Source: Tuctoria greenei (lineage: Eukaryota > Streptophyta > Magnoliopsida > Poales > Poaceae). Taken from it: DNA of 64,000 nt. The notes under the pieces are model-generated. The model had not been told where the DNA came from. It ran no database searches and saw nothing but the letters and a program-made list of their open reading frames with translations. Position 1 is the first letter of the stretch, and each line of letters begins with the position of its first letter. Positions 57,196-64,000 of the stretch are shown here, one piece after another. The DNA lies in NCBI GenBank assembly GCA_036927565.1, contig JAYESD010000010.1:37627298-37691297 (forward strand), written 5' to 3'. Both the position numbers and the translations under genes were made by a program.

Positions 57196-59574
57196 TCACA
57201 ACTTTACTAAGTTGAGATTATGTCTAAATTCTTCAAACTTCTTGGTTGGTAGTGCCTTGGTAAATCCATCCGCAACTTGATCTTCTGAGTGAATAAACTT
57301 TATTCTCAACTTCTTGTTTGCAACTCTCTCACACAAAGTGATAGTCTATCTCAATATGTTTTGTTTCTGCATGAAAAACTGGATTTGTAGATAAGTATGT
57401 GGCCCCTAGATTATCACACCATAAAAGAGGAGCTTCACTTTCTTTGATTCCTAACTCGCCAAGCAGTGATTGCACCCAAATAATCTCTGAGGTTGTATTT
57501 GCCAATGCTTTGTATTCTGCTTCTGTACTTGAGGTCGAAACAGTTGGTTGTTTCTTGGCACATCATGACACAAGATTAGATCCAAAAAATATGGCAAAAC
57601 CTCCCATGGAGCATCTGTCGTCAAAACATCCGGCCTAGTTGGCATCCGAGAATGCACTCACTGAAGGATTGTGACTTGCTATATAGTAAATAAACATTAG
57701 TTGTGTTTTTGACGTACCGTAGAATACGCTTAGCTTCTGTCCAATGTGCCGAAGTGGGAGCATATAGATACTAGCATACTTTGTTTACCAAAAAAGCAAT
57801 GTCAGGTCTTGTAAGTGTGAGATATTGAAGAGCACCTACAATGCTCCTAAACCTTGTGCCATCTTCATCATTGAGAGGTGAACCTTCACGTGCTGTTAAT
57901 TTTTTCTGAGCTTGAGAGAGGAGTAGGTGACGGCTTGCATGTCTTCATTCCTACTCTGGTTAAGAGCTCATTTGCATATCTTCCTTGCGTGAGCACGATG
58001 CCTTCTGAAGTTTTCTTCACCTCAATACCCAAAAAGAACAGTAGCTCCCCCAGATCCTTTGATGTGAAGTGTATTCTCAACTCTTGCAACAATTTTGAAA
58101 TAATCTTCTGACAAGATCCAGTGATAATTATATCGTGTACATAAATCAACATATATATAGTAGCACCATGTTTGTTATAGATGAATAAAGAGGTGTCGGA
58201 TTTAGAGAACCTGAACCCGAATTCTTGAAGCTTCGAGCTGAGCCGAGGATACCATGCTCGCGGGGGGGGGGGGGGGGGGGGGGGGGTGTTTAAGACCATA
58301 TAACGCCTTGTCGAGTTTGCAGATGTATGATGGCATGTTTTTGTCCTCAAAACCAGGTGGTTGTCTCATGTATACTTCATCTTCCAGAACACCGTGAAGA
58401 AATGCGTTCTGTACATCTAGCTGTTTCAGTTCCCATCCTCTTGACACTGCAATTGAGAGGACCAGTCAAATTGTTGCCGATTTTACCACAAGACTAAATG
58501 TGTCCTCGTAATCAATACCATAACATTGTTTAAATCCTTTGGCAACAAGACGTGTCTTGTATCTGTCAACAGTTCCATCAGCCTTCTTTTTGACTTTATT
58601 GGCCCATTTGCAATCTATGATGTTTTTCCCTTTGCTTGATGGAACAAGGTGCCAAGTTCTATTCTTCATCAGTGCACTGTATTCCTCCTCCATTACCTTC
58701 TTCCAATGCTTTGTTTGAAGAGCTTATTCTGTACTTTTAGGCTCACATGTCGTGGTTAATAGGCCATAACAAATCATACCAGGAAAAAGGTTTTTTCGGA
58801 TTCCTTATACCTCTTTGGAGCCTGGTCACCGAGCTTGATGGGATTTGCTGATCCGCAGGGGATTCCGTCGCAGAAGAGGAGACTGGCAACATGTCCCCTT
58901 GTGATTGCATGCACAGATCTGCATTCAATGGTTGTCGGCCTGGTGTAGAGGAAAGTTGGGGCGCCACCACTTCTGATTGGATAACAGAATTTACGCCTGC
59001 CTCCGACACACAACCCGAGATCACGCGCGACGCGCTTTGATGTGCATCAGCAGCATCTGCTGCCTGATTTGTGGGATCACCTGCCAAATTCATGGGATCA
59101 CACGCCTGATTCTGACGGGGCGCAGATCTCTGGGCAGACCGATCCTCATGGGACTGTGCGCCTCTGCCCCCTGTGCTGGATATGGCAGGTGAATCACCTC
59201 CGGTTCCTGTGCTGATGCTATTCCATGTGGAGATTTCATCATTCCATGCACTGTTTTGATCCGGATTTGCTTACAAATTTTCTGAAAAATCACGCTCGAC
59301 CAGAGGATTAGTAGACACAATAATAGATGGGTTAGTCACTTGATCACCATTTGATTCGCCCCTTGATCAAAGAGTGTAGACCTGATGTTATCCGGTAAGA
59401 GTAGGATTTCTTTTTGTAGGAGTGTGCCGGCATTTGGATGGAGATCTTTGAATGGAACCACAGTCTCATCAAAAACCACGTCTCTAGAGATATATACACG
59501 ACCGGTTTTAATATATAAACACTTCACCCCTTTATGTCGAGAGCTATAGCCGAGGAATGCACACTTTGTGGGAA
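57196..59574 (-). pseudogene. Copia H pol: integrase tail, RT, RNase H
   Basis: Starting at 59574 the frame reads IPTKCAFLGYSSRHKG and KCLYIKTGRVYISRDVVFDE (post-integrase). RT: MEEEYSALMKNRTWHLVP (58693), DCKWANKVKKKADG, LVAKGFKQCYGIDYEDTFS, LDVQNAFLHGVLEDEVYMRQPPGF, YGLKHPPP (poly-G tract), LIYVHDIII with His (58135-58137) for the first Asp of YVDD. RNase H: AEYKALANTTSEIIW, LWCDNLGATYLS, HIEIDYHFV. The C-terminus KFEEFRHNLNLVKL ends at 57196. Confidence 0.8.
58262..58286 (+). repeat. Poly-G homopolymer, 25 nt
   Basis: A run of 25 G within the RT frame of Copia H, where the code for the PRAW motif (GLKQ-APRAWY in relatives) should lie. It gives a proline run on the coding strand. It could be slippage expansion of a short G run or a sequencing/assembly artefact. 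Confidence 0.8.
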
Positions 59575-59880
59575 TGTCACTGCATCACCCTTCACTCAGC
59601 CACATGGCGGGAAACTCAATTCAAGTCTGTCGCAATGCGAGCAGAACAGGCCTCGCCGTGGAGCTCGGCCCAACGTGCGGCTTTCGTCGTCCATCTGGTC
59701 CTGCTGCTGAGCGCGAGTGTGGCGTGCGTGAGCGTGCGTATAAGTCATGGCGTTGTAACTGAACAAGAGGACATAAAAGTAACAACTTTATTCCTTCGCC
59801 AGAGCTCTGCTGCGATCTTCTTGTTCCTCAAGCCTTCCTCCCGCTTCCTCCGATCATCTCCTCCTTCTCACCTCCTAACA
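59575..59880 (+). repeat. Gypsy F 3' LTR (306 bp)
   Basis: TGTCACTGCATCACCC...CACCTCCTAACA. The bases just before it are Copia H pol sequence rather than an F polypurine tract. Confidence 0.8.
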
Positions 59881-60229
59881 ATGAATCTTCCACCATCCAC
59901 GATCGTGTTCTCTCGAAATGTATCAGATGATCACGAATGGTTATTAGCATCGGAGAGGTATGTGTCTCCATGAAAGAAACAGTGTGTGATGCCATCATAG
60001 AAGCAGTTGAGTTCACTGTGTGATCATGGAGTATGGCATCTCGCGATTAGATTGTAAAGTGGCACTACCATGAATGGTCGGACCATCCTCTCTATTGTTG
60101 TGATTCTCAATTCCAAAATTAAATTTTCTTCATACTTCCATAAATACGTTTCTTATCATTGTTTTTGTTAAAACGTATTTCCATGTCAGCGCCCTTCATT
60201 AGCAATTTACATCCTTTGAAAATGTATAT
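59881..60229. other. 3' flank of the acyltransferase gene
   Basis: About 350 bp between Gypsy F and the stop codon of the minus-strand gene. The part next to the stop is AT-rich and probably includes the 3' untranslated region. No AATAAA at a clearly diagnostic position and no other gene is seen. Left end atgaa (59881-59885) is the right TSD of F. Confidence 0.55.
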
Positions 60230-63200
60230 TCATGGATCAAACGATGGCACTTCACAGTTGGGTCCTCGGGCAGCCTGGTACAGTATCCTCGGGATGAGGC
60301 TCCTGTAGTTGTCCTCCACCCTCTTCTCAAGCAAGTAGGAGATCAAACATTCAACCTCTGATTTAACGTGCAGATAGAGATCATTCGCGGTCTGCTTGTC
60401 AGCCAAGACGTCCTGTCGCCCCCTTGTTGGAATCGGTTTCCCGAAGCGGTAGTAAAATCGGCCCGGCAATTTCGGATACATCCCCGGAAAGATCACCTCA
60501 TGATCAACTTCCCTGCGAGAACAACAGTTCGGGGAGGTTTAGTAGTCATCAGTGTGATTATTTAAATTTGCGTTATCAACTTTTCTAGTATACATGTGCG
60601 CACCTTAGCTTTAGATGGTTGCTATATGCCTGTATCATCTCCTTTCCGAAGGGTGCATTCCTGATGTCCTCAAATGTACAAGGGATCTGATGGGGATAAA
60701 AAATTGCATAATAAAATACAGGTACTTTATGGACCTGAAAGTTACGAATTTACTTGCTCAAAAAAGTTTTCAAGAATGCTCTCCTCCAATGAATCATTGG
60801 AAACAACTTTCGGTCACAAAGCATATATTATTTTTCAGATTTTATATAAATCAGCTGCAGAAGATGTTAAATAAGTTTTCAGATGTGCTACATATTAAAC
60901 GGTGAATAAACACAACAAAACGCAGAACACTTCATTTCAAATAGCAGGAGCATACTGCTTACTTCGACAAGATCATCCTCTCCAACGACTCCGAAAGGAA
61001 CAATTGTGGCGTTAAACTGTGCCGCCATCCTGACAAATTCGGTGTGGGGCGGCCAGAACAACCTGTGCGCTTCCCCCTGCAAATTGCTCTTTGATTTATT
61101 TTTTGATTTAAGCATGCATGGGCAAGAAGAAGCATCGTGCAAATGCAGAAGATATGCATCCGGAGCACTCATCTACCAAACCTTGCAGTGGAGCGCCTCC
61201 CGGTGGCCGCCGGGGTACAGGAGCACGAACTCGCCGGCGGCCAGCAGCTCGTAGATGGACTTGTATTTCAGTGGCACGCCTCCCCAGAGGTTGAGGAAGT
61301 CGAAGAAGTCGTGGCCCTGCGACCATGACCTCACCTTGTTTGGAAACAGCAGCGGGTGAGCGATGCCACGGACGACGATGCCCTTATGCCGCAGGAACTC
61401 CGCGGCGAGCGAGATCAGCTCGATCCCCAGAAGCATGTGGTTGCCGACGAGCAGAACTGGGCCGTCCTGGGGGACACCGGCGAGGCCCCGGACCACCGTG
61501 CCGTCCTCCATCGTGGAGTACATCACCGGGCAGGTCCTGAACCTGAGATCACTGCATTTTTTTTTCATGAAGAGAAAAACATCGATTTGGAGGTAGTACA
61601 TAACATTATCAGCCATGACATGCACATAACTATCTAGTGGTAATTCTGATTACCAGCTAGCTTTGTCTACTTCCATTAGCTCAGTTGTGGATGGAGGGAT
61701 GAAGTCAAAAACCCGGTGGTGTCGTGTTGAATGGCGATAGAGTTCAGAGCACTTGATGATGGATGAAACATGAACACCATACTCCTGAAATGCGTGGTGA
61801 ACTACATCAGCCGCTCCGTTGAAGAAGAATATTTCTCTTCTATTTATTTTAACTAATTTATTGTAATCCTAAACTTCGTGCCCGTAAACCTCACCAACAG
61901 CAAGCTGTGCCCGTGTTTCTCAAAGAAGTAGACTTTGCATTTAGGTAACAACTTCTGTAGCCTGTCAGCTTCAGATTTGCTTGGAAGTAATCTGTCAGCG
62001 CAGCTGAGGGAAAGCATACCAAATTCGAAATTAGTCCTATCATGAAATTGATTTTTTTTAATTGTGGGTCGATACTTTGAGAGATGTCATGGTAAATTTG
62101 GAAGGGGGTCCCTGAATTTCTTAATGGAGGGGATTAGTAACCTGACTAGCAGTAGGACTTCAGCCTGAACTGATTGTAGACGATAGTTAGCGTACGAAGC
62201 AGCACGTTTCATCAGCTTCATTTTCCATTGCAGCGTATCCTTTGGTATTTTATCCAGTATGTTCTACAATGGGAGCCTCACATTTGTACGACTTCTCTAT
62301 TTACTTGATAAATTTGTACCCATAGTAACAGGATATGATAGAGACGGAAAATACCGAATGCTTCAGGAAACATGACATATTAATTGCCAATCTGTTCAGT
62401 GCTGCTAAAGGATTCTTCCCGTTTATCATGCTACTCACAGCCATCTCTACTTCATTGTCTGTTACCATATTCAGGAGAAACAGAAGGATCAAATGGACAG
62501 TATAACGAAAAATAATGACTATAGTTAGGAGAAACACACGCAATGAATGATGCATATATAAATTCACAAGCAAGTAACCTACTTTATCATTTACTTTTTG
62601 AGTCCGCTCAATGTATCACCACGCATGGTTGATTTTTCTACTTTCGTAGTTTTTTACCCTTCGTTTGCGCTGCAGCAACATACAAAGGTACTTACCGATG
62701 TTGTAGTTCAATAGAGCTGTAATTGCCATGGAAGCATGATCCGAGAACATGCTGACAACTGATAGAAGCTTTTGTATGTCTGAATTCTCAAATGATGTTG
62801 CTATTTCAATGAAGAAAAGGAACTTATATATCAAACCATTCTTAATTACGGTGGTTTGTATAATAAAAAAAAATTTATGTTCTTGCATACCTGGATTAAC
62901 TAGGACCAATATCAAATCGATGTGTGGATTACGAGCAGCTACAGCAAGTGCTAAGCATCCTCCAAAAGAACTCCCCAATAGATATATGGGCTTGTTAGGA
63001 CAGGTGGCGTGCTCTTTTTTCACAACATCTTCTACCATTGTAACAAGTTCTGAAAAAAGAAAACAAATCTTGAAAAAAAATCTTCAATTTGAAGCACAAC
63101 ATGCTGCAAACATACAACCCAATTAGAATAATAACATATTTCAAAAAATCAATAAAAGAATAACCTTTTATTTTAATTAGATTCATGTGTTAAGATAAAA

Positions 63201-64000
63201 AAATCCTTCAAGTTTATTCACAGATATGTCAATACCTTCAAATGGCGTACGATCGTGAAAAGGAACATGCATGCATCTAAGTTCAAAGATCCTGCAAATG
63301 GAAAACAAATAAGTATATGACATTACCAAGGCATAAATAGTTACATTCAGATTTGTTGAGTTGTTTGTGACATCGTTTCAATCTGGAGGAGAAAACATCT
63401 AGCGAAACTGAAAATTCATACCCCAAACATCGGCAAACAAAACACTCTTCATTCTGTAACGCTGAAAGAATATCTTACTAAGAGCATAAGCGTCCATGGT
63501 TTTGTTAAAAGAGATCCGATAATTAAGAATTTCAGCCAAGAGGAATTTTAAACCATCTGTACAAAGTTCTCCTTACATATATCATACCTTCCAAGTGCTT
63601 GGTGATGCATGAAGAGCCCCATCCCCATCCCATCTACTCCTGAAAATTATCATCCCCCAAAGAAACATCTCAAATTAGGGTTTAGCACTAACTTTCAATA
63701 CACTATACAATTGATGAATTCATAAAATATTGTTGATATCTCACGACAATTTGCTGCATATATACCCGGCAAATACAGCATGACTGGAGCATCCTCAATG
63801 GGCGAATGCGCGTCCACCGGGCAAAACCAGCGCGGCGGTCCACTGTCATGCTCCACCAGCTCTTCGATTGCCCGGTAGTAATAATCTAGGTCCTTAACCT
63901 TCTGGTACCCATCGTCATACAGTGCTTCGAGCCCCCGGTAGCTGGCCTGCAACCTCCCAGCGTGATCGAACGGGTAGCTGATCCTCTCAACCAAGCAATG
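60230..64000 (-). CDS. Phytyl-ester-synthase-like acyltransferase (esterase/lipase plus acyltransferase), 5' end outside window
   Basis: Thirteen exons fit GT-AG introns with matching phases: 64000-63766 (partial), 63639-63588, 63291-63236, 63049-62891, 62800-62696, 62458-62355, 62263-62142, 62003-61895, 61784-61654, 61542-61182, 61076-60963, 60686-60604, 60512-60230. They give about 637 codons with no internal stop. Motifs: LYDDGYQKVKD, GPPRWFCPVD, LPGVDGMGMGLFMHHQALG, the esterase nucleophile YLLGSSFGGCLALAVAARNP (62958-62975), then GNHMLLGIEL (61419-61445) and YPGGHREALHCK for the acyltransferase half. This is the family of Arabidopsis PES1/PES2, plastid enzymes that esterify phytol and make diacylglycerol or triacylglycerol during chlorophyll breakdown. 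The transit peptide would be upstream, outside. Between GEDDLVE (exon 11) and IPCTFED (exon 12) about ten residues common in relatives are absent. Exact substrate and paralogue identity are uncertain. Confidence 0.88.

Larger units (their letters stand above)
57019..59574 (-). mobile_element. Copia LTR retrotransposon H, 5'-truncated, minus strand
   Basis: Its 3' LTR is 57019-57184 (plus-strand ends TGTTGAACGATG...TATTCTAACA). The coding strand has TTAAGGGGGGA before it. RNase H, RT and the end of the integrase region follow to 59574, where the element stops abruptly against the TG of F's 3' LTR. The 5' LTR, gag, protease and integrase core are missing. Confidence 0.8.
52152..59880 (+). mobile_element. 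Gypsy (Ty3) LTR retrotransposon F, interrupted and deleted
   Basis: LTRs 52152-52482 and 59575-59880, both TGTCA...CTAACA; flanking 5-mers ATGAG and ATGAA (one mismatch). Behind the 5' LTR is a Met-type primer site (tctggtatcagattcgc), then Ty3 gag, protease and RT on the plus strand. It is interrupted by G (53853-55501) and by H (57019-59574). RNase H, integrase and polypurine tract are missing. Confidence 0.78.

Overview
This window is plant nuclear DNA, almost certainly from a grass (Poaceae). Everything recognisable is a grass-type transposable element (CACTA, Copia, Gypsy, Sirevirus-like Copia) apart from one spliced nuclear gene with plant GT-AG introns. No bacterial operons, RNA genes or CRISPR arrays were seen. 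I cannot fix the species.

Layout. (1) 1-2711: the 3' end of a CACTA DNA transposon carrying a decayed ULP1-like (C48) protease gene and a subterminal repeat array. (2) 2712-3711: about 1 kb of unassigned flanking DNA. (3) 3712-52041: a Copia element (D) with 129-bp LTRs and a perfect TCTGT target-site duplication (TSD), into which other elements have jumped. Gypsy E (3722-37023, minus strand) sits in D's 5' LTR. Sirevirus-like Copia A (5569-26810, plus, TSD GAGGT) sits inside E. Sirevirus-like Copia B (13492-25225, plus, TSD TTTTG) sits inside A's 3' LTR. Sirevirus-like Copia C (39273-49405, minus, TSD GGCAC), same family as A, sits in D's pol region. B is therefore four levels deep (B in A in E in D). 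(4) 52042-52151: 110 bp of unique DNA with two interleaved inverted repeats. (5) 52152-59880: Gypsy F, which contains the short deletion-derivative element G (53853-55501, TSD TTGGG) and a 5'-truncated minus-strand Copia H (57019-59574). (6) 59881-60229: short 3' flank. (7) 60230-64000: the 3' thirteen exons of a minus-strand gene for a plastid phytyl-ester-synthase-like acyltransferase. Its first exon(s) lie beyond the window.

The nesting is supported by perfect TSDs for A, B, C, D and G, near-perfect ones for E and F, and by interrupted sequences that rejoin when an insert is removed: E's antisense ORF across A, D's pol across C, A's LTR across B, F's gag-to-PR region across G. Every pol gene is broken. 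A has lost its RT catalytic core, and E, F and H carry substitutions in the RT catalytic motif. B is the best preserved; its genes are interrupted by stop codons with almost no frameshifts. The acyltransferase gene is open across all thirteen exons with consistent intron phases and is the only feature likely to encode a working host protein. I found no clearly new biological system. The most interesting signals are the palindrome family shared by LTR, coding and 3' regions of B, the antisense ORF plus stop-free 70-bp tandem array of E, the gag-to-integrase internally deleted element G, the F/H junction exactly at an LTR terminus, and the interleaved inverted repeats at 52059-52145.
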